Assembly (NCBI GenBank): GCA_964460305.1
Contig: CAYWRA010000100.1
Span: forward strand, 1 to 9,324
DNA: 9,324 nucleotides
Direction: 5' to 3'
Source of the DNA: JAPLCX01 sp964460305
Lineage (GTDB): Bacteria; Auribacterota; Tritonobacteria; UBA1439
Each line of letters starts with the position of its first letter. Position 1 is the first letter of the stretch. Of the stretch, positions 1 through 6,435 are shown piece by piece. The translations under genes and the position numbers were made by a program. The notes beneath the pieces are model-generated. The model did not search any database. It saw nothing but the letters and a program-made list of their open reading frames with translations, and was not told the origin of the DNA.

Positions 1-132
1 ACTGAGACACCAACCGAGACACCGACAATAACTCCAACGCCGACGGAGACTGGGACCCCTACGGCAACACCCACGATTACTCCTACACCGACGGAGACAC
101 CCACAGAGACTCCCACGGAAACGCCCACGCCT
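1..132 (+). repeat. Low-complexity coding repeat (Thr-Pro-Glu linker)
   Basis: In frame with the propeller gene, this stretch encodes TETPT/TPTET-type repeats. At the DNA level, near-identical 20-mers occur at 31-50 and 79-98, both ending ccgacggagac. Such tracts change length easily by slippage and are typical inter-domain linkers of exported proteins. The repeat probably continues upstream of the window. Confidence 0.8.
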
Positions 133-1671
133 TTGCCCTGGCCGATGTTTCAACACGATGCTTGCCACACCGGAAACAGCCCCTACCTGGGGCCGATCAT
201 TCCCATCTTAGAGTGGTCATATGCGACGGAGGGCGCCGTCGATTCATCCCCGGCAATAGGCGGCAGCGGCTATGTATGTGTCGGGAGTGGAGACAGCAAT
301 GTATATTTGATCGATTCGACCGGCTCGCTCATATGGAGCTATAAAGCGGGAGGCGCTGTCCAGGCCTCGCCTTTGGTCATGAGTGATGCGGACGGGGGTG
401 CAACAATATGCGCGGGCTCGCAGGATAATAACGTATATGCAATCGGCTTGAGTGATTCGGCTCCCTGGAGTTATGCGTCATTACTCTGGAGCTATACAAC
501 GGGTGGAGCGATCGATTCTTCTGCCACATCGGGGGCCGGAGGGAGTATATATGTAGGTTCCCGCGACCATAATTTGTACGCAATAAATTCCAATGGAACG
601 CTACGGTGGCATTTCACGACGGGGAACGAGATCTACTCTTCTCCTGCTGTCGGCGATAGTGGAGTAATCTATTTCTGTTCGAGTGACTCGAAGCTTTATG
701 CGGTGAATTCTAACGGCTCCAAGTCGTGGAGTTACGAGATAGGATCGGCGGGTTTGCGATCTTCCCCAGGCGTGGATAGAACATCTCAAAATATTTATGT
801 CGGCTCCAATGACTTCAGGGTTTATGATTTAACCTCCAAAGGCAAGCTGTATTGGAGCTTCCGGGCGGGATCGGTATGTTCCTGTGCGGCGAATGGTAAT
901 GGCGGAAAGATATACGCAACCTCGACCGATAAGATGGCGTTATACGTCATTAACTCCAATGGGTCCCTCGCATGGACATACACAGCCGGTGATGCAATAT
1001 GGTCCTCCGTAGCGATAGATTCGGGGGGTAAGATTTATTTCGGTTCTGATGACGCCCGGTTCTACATTCTCAATTCAAACGGCTCTCTCTCCTGGAGTCT
1101 GGTCGCCGGAGCCCAGGTTAGGTCCTCTGCCTCAATCGGTTCGGATGGCAGGGTATACGTGGGTTCCCAGGATAATATGGTCTATTGTATCGGTTCGGCC
1201 CCGACGCCGACTCCTACCGCCACGCCCACCGTCACGCCGTCCTATCCCTACGTCGCGATCGCCGTCCTGCCCAACATTCACGGGGGCTATGAGTTCAGCC
1301 GGGGAGATAAAGTCGTACTCGCATGGCAATCCCACCTCGATCTCTACGGATCGGCGAACAAGCGGATGAACGTATATCTCGGCGCCGCATGCGACACGTC
1401 GTACCAGGAGACCGTCATCACCGTGGAACAGCTTGTATCGTCGGGAACGCTCTATCTATTCGACTCCAGTCTTGAGCCCGCGCGCTATGTCCCCCCCTAC
1501 GCCCCGGAGCATACGTGGGAGAATACGCTGATTCCGGAAACGGGGACGGTGGTGTTCACGGTGCCGCGCGGGGCGGTGGGGGAGTGGGTATTCACCACGG
1601 CCTTCTCATCCGGGGGGCGGTACGTGGCCGAGCCTCCGGTCGTGGTGTCCAATCAATTCACGATACGCTGA
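1..1671 (+). CDS. PQQ-type eight-bladed beta-propeller repeat protein with Thr/Pro linkers, 5' end outside window
   Basis: The frame is open from base 1 to the TGA at 1669-1671 (556 residues seen), so the N-terminus, including any signal peptide, lies upstream. Residues 1-45 are a Thr/Pro/Glu linker. A propeller follows, opening with WPMFQHDACHTG, the usual lead-in of PQQ-like (BamB/outer-membrane-assembly type) propellers. Eight repeats of the type 'L.WSY..G..I.SSP.I...G.IYVGS.D..LYAINSNG' begin near residues 70, 110, 162, 201, 242, 283, 323 and 363, about 40 residues apart, with a short insertion in the second. Eight repeats fit a closed eight-bladed ring. A second linker (APTPTPTATPTVTPS, about 400-413) leads to a C-terminal domain of about 143 residues that I do not recognise; it is rich in beta-type sequence and ends VVVSNQFTIR. 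No enzyme motif is visible. The linkers suggest an exported or surface protein; its role is unknown. A TTG at 133 could be called as a start, but the open upstream linker makes that unlikely. Confidence 0.85.
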   Translation, partial: TETPTETPTITPTPTETGTPTATPTITPTPTETPTETPTETPTPLPWPMFQHDACHTGNSPYLGPIIPILEWSYATEGAVDSSPAIGGSGYVCVGSGDSNVYLIDSTGSLIWSYKAGGAVQASPLVMSDADGGATICAGSQDNNVYAIGLSDSAPWSYASLLWSYTTGGAIDSSATSGAGGSIYVGSRDHNLYAINSNGTLRWHFTTGNEIYSSPAVGDSGVIYFCSSDSKLYAVNSNGSKSWSYEIGSAGLRSSPGVDRTSQNIYVGSNDFRVYDLTSKGKLYWSFRAGSVCSCAANGNGGKIYATSTDKMALYVINSNGSLAWTYTAGDAIWSSVAIDSGGKIYFGSDDARFYILNSNGSLSWSLVAGAQVRSSASIGSDGRVYVGSQDNMVYCIGSAPTPTPTATPTVTPSYPYVAIAVLPNIHGGYEFSRGDKVVLAWQSHLDLYGSANKRMNVYLGAACDTSYQETVITVEQLVSSGTLYLFDSSLEPARYVPPYAPEHTWENTLIPETGTVVFTVPRGAVGEWVFTTAFSSGGRYVAEPPVVVSNQFTIR

Positions 1672-1799
1672 TGTCGAGTGTTTATGAGCGAAACGCACTT
1701 CGAGACGGCGAGTGGGGGAAGCGGAGAGCCGGTGATTTTTTTATGTCGCCGTTTCTCCGTCTCGTACTTTGGGGTTTGGGATTTCTCACGGAGGATAAA
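1672..1799 (+). other. Leader between propeller gene and pncB, with alternative hairpins
   Basis: This 128-nt spacer is open in the pncB frame, with an ATG at 1671-1673 that overlaps the propeller TGA. It contains an 8-bp perfect inverted repeat (cgagacgg 1701-1708 with ccgtctcg 1757-1764). An overlapping alternative is cggaga 1722-1727 with tctccg 1754-1759; the two right arms share bases 1757-1759, so the pairings exclude each other. A GC-rich stretch is followed by seven T's (1734-1742 region). The tail carries the dispersed word tttggggtttgggattt (1768-1784). This could be an attenuator-like leader or simply repeat debris; no riboswitch class was recognised. Confidence 0.3.
1790..1794 (+). 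promoter_or_regulatory. Ribosome binding site of pncB (decides start)
   Basis: GGAGG lies 5 nt before the ATG at 1800. It supports this start over the in-frame ATG at 1671 and over earlier in-frame codons inside the propeller gene, none of which would give a family-like N-terminus. Confidence 0.8.
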
Positions 1800-2978
1800 A
1801 TGACCGACGACAGCCTCTTCCACATAGCTTCGGCGGAAGACATCATCGCAGGCAAGACTACGGACATATATTTCGAGCGGACCCTCAAGATCCTCAAGGC
1901 GCGCCGGATCGACAGGCGTGTGGTCGCCGAGGTGAGGGCCAAGGAGCTCCCATCGGCATACCCTTGGGCCGTGTTCGCCGGTCTCGAGTACGCCCTCAAC
2001 ATGCTCGCTCGACTCGGCGTGGATATAGAGGTGCGTGCCATCGACGAGGGGACGGTATTCGGCGCCGGAGACGTGGTCTTTTCGATTGCCGGTCGTTACA
2101 ACGACTTCTGCATATACGAGACGCCGATCCTCGGATTTCTCTGCCATTCTTCCGGAATCGCCACCGTTGCGGCGCGTTGCAGGAAGGCCGCGGGTGACCG
2201 GACGATCTTGAGCTTCGGCGCGCGGCGGATGTATCCGTGCCTCGCTCCGATGATTGACCGGAACGCCATCGCCGGCGGGGCAGACGGTGTGTCGGTGGTC
2301 GCCTCCGCCGAGGTGCTAGGGATCGAACCCACCGGCACGATGCCTCACGCCCTCATCCTATGTGTAGGCGATACGGTCGAGGCGACCAAGGCCTTCCGGG
2401 AGATCATCGGCCGTAAGGTTAAATGCGTGTCGCTTATTGATACGATCAACGACGAAAAATTCGAGACGCTCAACGTCGCACGCGCCCTCGGGAAGGAACT
2501 TTACGCCGTAAGGCTTGATACCCCGCGCTCGCGGCGGGGCAACATGGCGGAGATACTCCGGGAGGTGAGATGGGAGCTCGATCTAAACGGATTCCGGCAC
2601 GTCAAGCTCTACGTCAGCGGCGGCCTCGATGAGGATAAGATACGGGGCTTAAATCCGTGGGCGGACGGCTATGGCGTGGGGACGAGGATCGCAGGCGCGC
2701 CTGTGGTAGATTTCGCCTTCGACATCGTCGAGATTGACGGTAGCCCCATGGCAAAGCGCGGCAAGGAGGCCGGCGCCAAGAAGCTTATGCGCTGCGGGCG
2801 CTGCTTCTCCCGACTGAACGTCCCGCTCCGCTCCGCGGCGCCCCGCTGCGCCTGCGGGGGTGCGATGAGAAACATGCATCGGGAGCTTATGGCGGGCGGG
2901 CGCATCTCGGCGGAGCTTCCCGCGGTGCGGAAGATACGCGAGAGGACGTTGAGTGAGCTCAAAAAGGTAGAGTTATAA
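1800..2978 (+). CDS. pncB: Nicotinate phosphoribosyltransferase with C-terminal zinc ribbon
   Basis: The enzyme makes nicotinate mononucleotide from nicotinate and phosphoribosyl pyrophosphate with ATP, the entry step of the Preiss-Handler NAD salvage route in the cytoplasm. The 392-residue product matches the short archaeal/bacterial type known from Thermoplasma acidophilum. Visible family landmarks are SFGARRMYP (138-146), the RNAIAGGADGVS stretch (154-165), GTMPHALI (179-186), LIDTINDE (212-219), LDTPRSRRG (239-247), VSGGLDE (272-278) and GVGTRI (292-297). The C-terminus holds a four-cysteine zinc ribbon, C332-x2-C335 and C350-x-C352, as in the Thermoplasma enzyme. The start is set by GGAGG at 1790-1794. 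A nicotinamidase-like gene follows 156 nt downstream, which strengthens the substrate assignment over a nicotinamide-specific enzyme. The stop codon lies at the left edge of an inverted repeat. Confidence 0.92.
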   Translation: MTDDSLFHIASAEDIIAGKTTDIYFERTLKILKARRIDRRVVAEVRAKELPSAYPWAVFAGLEYALNMLARLGVDIEVRAIDEGTVFGAGDVVFSIAGRYNDFCIYETPILGFLCHSSGIATVAARCRKAAGDRTILSFGARRMYPCLAPMIDRNAIAGGADGVSVVASAEVLGIEPTGTMPHALILCVGDTVEATKAFREIIGRKVKCVSLIDTINDEKFETLNVARALGKELYAVRLDTPRSRRGNMAEILREVRWELDLNGFRHVKLYVSGGLDEDKIRGLNPWADGYGVGTRIAGAPVVDFAFDIVEIDGSPMAKRGKEAGAKKLMRCGRCFSRLNVPLRSAAPRCACGGAMRNMHRELMAGGRISAELPAVRKIRERTLSELKKVEL

Positions 2979-3064
2979 ATGACAAATACCAAATGACAAA
3001 ACACAATGAGGTTTTTCTCTTTGGTCATTTTTCATTCATTTGTCATTTGGTATTTGTCATTTGT
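2977..3064 (+). repeat. Dispersed inverted-repeat element, copy 1
   Basis: Arms 2977-3000 and 3039-3062 are a perfect 24-bp inverted repeat built from the word aaatgacaaa/aaatacc, separated by a 38-nt loop. The left arm starts inside the pncB stop codon (2976-2978). The loop contains the core acacaatgaggttttt. A diverged copy lies on the minus strand at 6993-6885. In RNA this would fold into a long AT-rich stem between pncB and the nicotinamidase gene. There is no U-run after it, so it is not a typical terminator; an mRNA-stability or processing role is possible but unproven. Confidence 0.85.
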
Positions 3065-3078
3065 CCAGCTAATATTTC

Positions 3079-3107
3079 TTGCTCGGAATCTTGTTTCTTG
3101 CTATCAA
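3079..3107 (+). promoter_or_regulatory. Weak candidate promoter before nicotinamidase gene
   Basis: TTGCTC (3079-3084) and TATCAA (3102-3107) are separated by 17 nt. They match the sigma-70 consensus only partly (4 of 6 in the -10). Overlapping alternatives, TAGAAT at 3110-3115 and TATAAA at 3115-3120, lack a well-spaced -35. The gene may instead be co-transcribed with pncB. Confidence 0.2.
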
Positions 3108-3134
3108 AGTAGAATATAAAAAGGGTTGGAGGAG

Positions 3135-3668
3135 ATGGCAAAAAGAATCAAGAGCACCACGGCGATACTCGTCATTGACATGCTCAATGACTTCGTCCTC
3201 AAGGGGGCGCCCCTGGAGGTTTCCAGGGCGAGGCAGATCATTCCAGCCCTCAAGAAAAGACTCGCCAGGGCGGCTCGCGAGCACGTGCCGGTGATCTACG
3301 TCTGCGACAAGCATCGGAAAGACGACCCGGAGTTCAAGGTGTGGCCGAAGCATGCGGTGAACGGCTCTTCCGGGTCCGAGATCGTCGTCGAGCTCAAGCC
3401 GCGCAGCCGCGACTACATCATCGACAAGACCACCTACTCCGCGTTTTATCGCACGAAGCTGGAAAAATTCCTCAAGAAGCTCGGGACGCGGAAAATCGTC
3501 ATCACCGGCCTGGTGACGGAGATCTGCGTCCTCTACACCTCGGTGGAGGCCTGCATGCGCGGTTTTCAGGTGGAGGTTCCCGAAGACTGCGTTGCGGGAA
3601 TGACCGACCCCGACCACCGTTTCGCCCTGAGGCAGATCGAGAAATACCTCAAGCCTTACCAAGGGTAA
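3135..3668 (+). CDS. pncA: Isochorismatase-fold cysteine hydrolase, probable nicotinamidase
   Basis: Nicotinamidase hydrolyses nicotinamide to nicotinate and ammonia, feeding pncB upstream. The 177-residue product has the complete catalytic triad of the family: D15 in LVIDMLNDF, K98 in IIDKTTYSAF and C131 in TGLVTEICV, with the family's usual residue pair before T128. Likely metal ligands of nicotinamidases are also present: D58-x-H60 (CDKHRKDDPEF) and H73 (WPKHAV). These metal residues and the pncB neighbour favour nicotinamidase over isochorismatase or a generic hydrolase, though substrate cannot be proved from sequence. ATG at 3135 is chosen. GGAGG (3128-3132) is only 2 nt before it, which is tight; aaaggg at 3120-3125 gives a 9-nt alternative spacing, and a TTG at 3126 would add three residues. 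The gene is followed by the convergent amrS gene. Confidence 0.8.
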   Translation: MAKRIKSTTAILVIDMLNDFVLKGAPLEVSRARQIIPALKKRLARAAREHVPVIYVCDKHRKDDPEFKVWPKHAVNGSSGSEIVVELKPRSRDYIIDKTTYSAFYRTKLEKFLKKLGTRKIVITGLVTEICVLYTSVEACMRGFQVEVPEDCVAGMTDPDHRFALRQIEKYLKPYQG

Positions 3669-3734
3669 AACTTCAGGGTCAAACCTCATCTATTGACAGA
3701 TGGTCGTACCCCTTCGGCGCTCTTCTACTCTAAC

Positions 3735-3765
3735 ATTGGGATTTGGGGTTTGGGGTTTGGGATTT
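3735..3765 (+). repeat. GGGATTT/GGGGTTT word array in convergent spacer
   Basis: This 31-nt array is attggg-attt followed by gggg-ttt units and ending gggattt, in the 103-bp gap between the converging nicotinamidase and amrS genes. Its last 17 nt (3749-3765) are identical to 1768-1784 before pncB. A shorter variant occurs in reverse at 7837-7853. I see no convincing terminator hairpin in the rest of this gap; catct/agatg at 3687-3702 is only a 5-bp stem. Confidence 0.75.
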
Positions 3766-3771
3766 AATTAA

Positions 3772-4782
3772 TTAAAACACCCCGTCGATCTTAGCCCCAC
3801 ATTTCGGGCATGCCCCATTCCTTAGATTGTTCTCCAACACCTCGAACCCCCGCCGTTTGATGACCGGCGCTCCGCAGTTGTAGCATCTGGTGTCCTCACA
3901 GTCTGCGCCGGGAACGTTTCCGCCATACACGTAACGTAAGCCCTCATCTTTTCCTATTTGGCACGCGCGTAGCACCGTGCTCATCGGCGTCCGCGGGAGA
4001 TTTATCATCTTATAGGTGGGGTGGAACGCGCTCACATGCCATGGCACGCAAGCGTCCACCGAGGCGAGGAAACCGGCGATGGCGCGTAGCTCGTCGTCTG
4101 AATCATTCTCCGTCGGAATGATGAGAGTGGTGACCTCGACCCATATTCCCATCTCTCGCATGAGCCGTATGTTCCTCTTTACCGGCTCGATGCTCGCCCC
4201 CGTCCTCCGCTTGTGCCGTTCCTCATCAAATCCCTTAAGGTCCACGTTCGCGGCGTCGAGGAAGGGCCGGATCGTTTCAAGCGCCTCCACGGTCATGTAG
4301 CCGTTGGTCACGAAGTTGTTCTTGAGTCCGCGTTCCTTGGCGAACCTCGCCGTGTCGTAGGCATATTCGAGGAAGACGGTCGGCTCGGTGTAGGTGTAAG
4401 AGATGCTGGCGCAACCATAGTGTATGGCGAGGTCGACCACCCTTCCGCATGGCAGCTCCTCCCCCTCGATGCGGCCGCCGTGGTCGCGCGGGAGCTGGGA
4501 TATGGTGTGGTTCTGGCAGTGCAGGCACCGGAAGTTGCAGCCGACGGTGGCGATGGAGAAGGAATGGCTACCGGGGAGAAAATGGAAGAACGGCTTCTTT
4601 TCGATAGGATCGACAGCGTAGGAGATGGCCTTTTCGTACACCAGGCTGTAGAGCGTCCCGCCCCTGTTTTCCCGCACGCAGCACAGACCGCGCTTGCCGT
4701 CGGCGATTCGGCAGCGGAACTCACAGAGGCAGCAGTCCACCCTGCCGCCGTCCGCCTTTTTCCATAACATTGCTTCTCGCAT
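3772..4782 (-). CDS. amrS: AmmeMemoRadiSam system radical SAM protein AmrS
   Basis: A radical S-adenosylmethionine protein related to pyruvate formate-lyase activating enzymes; its chemical reaction is not settled to my knowledge. The radical SAM cluster motif is C82-x3-C86-x2-C89 (GCNFRCLHCQN). Before it is the family's N-terminal cysteine cluster C17-x2-C20-x3-C24...C34 and the landmark AVDPIEKKPFFHFLPGS (about 56-72). The C-terminus adds C295, C300, C303, C325 and C328, probably a metal-binding tail. The 336-residue length is usual. The start MREAM (ATG at 4782) matches the typical AmrS N-terminus; a GTG at 4800 would add six residues. The usual partners (AMMECR1 and MEMO1 domains) are not in this window. 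The gene is 135 nt downstream of rtcB on the same strand, and its last codons run into the AT-rich convergent spacer. Confidence 0.88.
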   Translation of the reverse strand: MREAMLWKKADGGRVDCCLCEFRCRIADGKRGLCCVRENRGGTLYSLVYEKAISYAVDPIEKKPFFHFLPGSHSFSIATVGCNFRCLHCQNHTISQLPRDHGGRIEGEELPCGRVVDLAIHYGCASISYTYTEPTVFLEYAYDTARFAKERGLKNNFVTNGYMTVEALETIRPFLDAANVDLKGFDEERHKRRTGASIEPVKRNIRLMREMGIWVEVTTLIIPTENDSDDELRAIAGFLASVDACVPWHVSAFHPTYKMINLPRTPMSTVLRACQIGKDEGLRYVYGGNVPGADCEDTRCYNCGAPVIKRRGFEVLENNLRNGACPKCGAKIDGVF

Positions 4783-4795
4783 AATGAACCACTTT

Positions 4796-4909
4796 ACCAC
4801 GGATTATCGCAGATTATTGTTTTTTCTTTTGGCCGCGGCTAAACCTACCTCTATTTCTCCATCTCTGTTTCTTCCCCTCTGCCGCTACAAATCCGCGCAA
4901 ATCCGCGGC
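4796..4909 (-). repeat. Imperfect inverted repeat of 'atccgcgg' type between rtcB and amrS
   Basis: The left arm near 4796-4815 (accacggattatcgcagatt) pairs with the right arm near 4890-4909 (aatccgcgcaaatccgcggc) at 15 of 20 positions. The right arm is itself a tandem of the word aatccgcg. The middle is pyrimidine-rich on the plus strand. It fills almost the whole 135-nt spacer. It looks like a dispersed intergenic repeat; no terminator or strong promoter was seen. Confidence 0.65.
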
Positions 4910-4917
4910 AAAATCAA

Positions 4918-6372
4918 TTACCCCTTCACACAAATCATTGGCCGAAGTCTGGCGACTTTGACGTTTACCCCCGCGCCCTCCATCACGTCCACCACCTCGC
5001 GCACGTCCTTGTACGCACCGGGAGCTTCTTCGGCCATGCCGGGGAGGCTGTGCGCCCTCACCAGTATCCCGCGCGCGCGCAACTCGGCGACCAGCTTTTC
5101 TCCGCGGTATTCCCTCTTCGCTTGTGTACGCGACTTGAGCCTTCCCGCGCCGTGCACCGCGCTGCCGAAGGTCTCGGCCATGCCTTTTTCCGTACCCCGG
5201 AGGATGTAGGAATAGGTCCCCATCGTCCCGCCGACGAGCACCGGCTGACCCACGCTCCTGTACGCCGCGGGGATCTCCGCGCTTCCCGCGGCGAACGCCC
5301 TCGTGGCCCCTTTGCGGTGGATGAGGAGACGCTTCTTCTCTCCATCCACGACGTGCGTTTCAAACTTTGCCGTATTGTGTCCGACGTCATAGAGCATGCG
5401 TACGAGGGCGGAATCGATTCCGAACACCTTGCCGAAACAGCCCCTTGTCAGATGGGTGAGGGCTTGGCGGTTGGCGAACGCGCAGTTGATGCCGCAGAAC
5501 ATGGCCGATATATATTCCTGCCCCTCGGGGCTTTCGATGGGGGCCCCCACGAGTTCCTGTTCCCGGATGGGGATGTTGTATTTCTGGCTCGCCCGTTTCA
5601 GCTTGATCAGATAGTCGCTTCCGATCTGGTGGCCGAGGGCGCGGCTCCCGCAGTGGATCGAGACCGCCACCGAACCCCGCTCGATCCCGTAGACGCGCGC
5701 CGCTCCCTCGTCATAGATTTCGTCCACGTACTGGACCTCGAGATAATGATTGCCCGAGCCGAGTGTGCCGACCTGGCGGAACTGCCGCTCCTTGGCCTTG
5801 TCGCTCACGTTTTCCGGCTTTGCGCCGGCGATGCATCCGTTCTCCTCGATGAATTCGAGATCGGTCTCGGCGCCGTACCCGCGCGAGACCGGGAATCGCG
5901 CGCCCATGCGCAGCACGTCCTCTATCTCGCGCTTGTTCAATCTGAAATCGCCTTCAGAGCCGAGCCCTGCGGGGATGCCGCGGTAGAGCGCATCCGCGAG
6001 TTCTGATTTCTTTTTCTCGATTGCGTCTTTTGTGAGGGGGGCGACCAGTGTCCGGACGCCGCAGTTGCAGTCGAACCCCACACCCGCGACGGTGACGATG
6101 CCCTCTTTTGTATCGAAGGCGCCGACGCCTCCGATTGGGAAACCGTAGCCGGGATGGATGTCGGCCATCGCGAGCGAGTATTTCTGGATGCCGGGCAGGC
6201 AGGCGACGTTTTTCACTTGCAGGAGCGCGTTCCACTCCTTGGCCTTCGGCTGGTCGGCCACGAGCTGGTCGATGATTGCGCGGTCGGCATAGATCCTGCC
6301 GGGGACGCGCATGTCGCCGCTTTTGGGGATTTCCCAGATGAACTCCGAAATCTGCCGCACCTCGATGCTCAT
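4918..6372 (-). CDS. rtcB: RNA-splicing ligase RtcB
   Basis: RtcB joins RNA ends with 2',3'-cyclic phosphate or 3'-phosphate to 5'-hydroxyl ends, using GTP and Mn2+, in tRNA splicing or RNA repair. All active-site elements are visible in the 484-residue product: D101 and C104 in GVGFDCNCGVR, H209 in GSGNHYLEVQ, H240 in HCGSRALGHQ, H332 in DVGHNTAKFE, the GGTMGTYSY stretch (381-389) and H407 in VHGAGRLKSR, the residue expected to carry GMP. The C-terminus ends VKG, as the family does. Length is normal (Pyrococcus horikoshii enzyme about 481). The ATG at 6372 has AAGGA (6380-6384) 7 nt upstream. The archease gene lies 63 nt upstream on the same strand, so the two are probably one operon. The metal motif reads DCNC rather than the more common DINC. 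Confidence 0.95.
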   Translation of the reverse strand: MSIEVRQISEFIWEIPKSGDMRVPGRIYADRAIIDQLVADQPKAKEWNALLQVKNVACLPGIQKYSLAMADIHPGYGFPIGGVGAFDTKEGIVTVAGVGFDCNCGVRTLVAPLTKDAIEKKKSELADALYRGIPAGLGSEGDFRLNKREIEDVLRMGARFPVSRGYGAETDLEFIEENGCIAGAKPENVSDKAKERQFRQVGTLGSGNHYLEVQYVDEIYDEGAARVYGIERGSVAVSIHCGSRALGHQIGSDYLIKLKRASQKYNIPIREQELVGAPIESPEGQEYISAMFCGINCAFANRQALTHLTRGCFGKVFGIDSALVRMLYDVGHNTAKFETHVVDGEKKRLLIHRKGATRAFAAGSAEIPAAYRSVGQPVLVGGTMGTYSYILRGTEKGMAETFGSAVHGAGRLKSRTQAKREYRGEKLVAELRARGILVRAHSLPGMAEEAPGAYKDVREVVDVMEGAGVNVKVARLRPMICVKG

Positions 6373-6398
6373 TTTGCAGTCCTTCTCTTTGCTGTTGA

Positions 6399-6430
6399 CG
6401 AGTAACCAGAAACTAGCAACCAGAAACCGT
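6399..6430 (-). repeat. Tandem 'aaccagaaac' repeat between archease and rtcB
   Basis: The 10-mer aaccagaaac occurs at 6404-6413 and 6418-6427, separated by tagc. On the minus strand it reads gtttctggtt twice. It occupies most of the 63-nt archease-rtcB gap, right after the archease stop, and differs from every other spacer repeat in the window. Confidence 0.7.
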
Positions 6431-6435
6431 TGTGC

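Noticed and set aside
1515..1799. Extended pncB start upstream of 1800
   Set aside because: The extension overlaps the propeller gene and gives no family-like sequence, while ATG 1800 has GGAGG at good spacing and a normal family N-terminus.
2977..3064. Rho-independent terminator after pncB
   Set aside because: The stem is long and AT-rich with no U-run after it, and a related gene follows in the same direction.
3069..3689. Minus-strand ORF (206 codons) opposite the nicotinamidase gene
   Set aside because: The plus-strand gene has a full catalytic triad and metal residues; this frame is its shadow.
3669..3734. Terminator hairpin in the convergent gap
   Set aside because: Only a 5-bp catct/agatg stem without a T-run was found.
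5050..6006. Long plus-strand ORF (318 codons) opposite rtcB
   Set aside because: It is antisense to RtcB, whose motifs and catalytic residues are all intact; the product has no family features and fits a shadow frame in GC-rich DNA.
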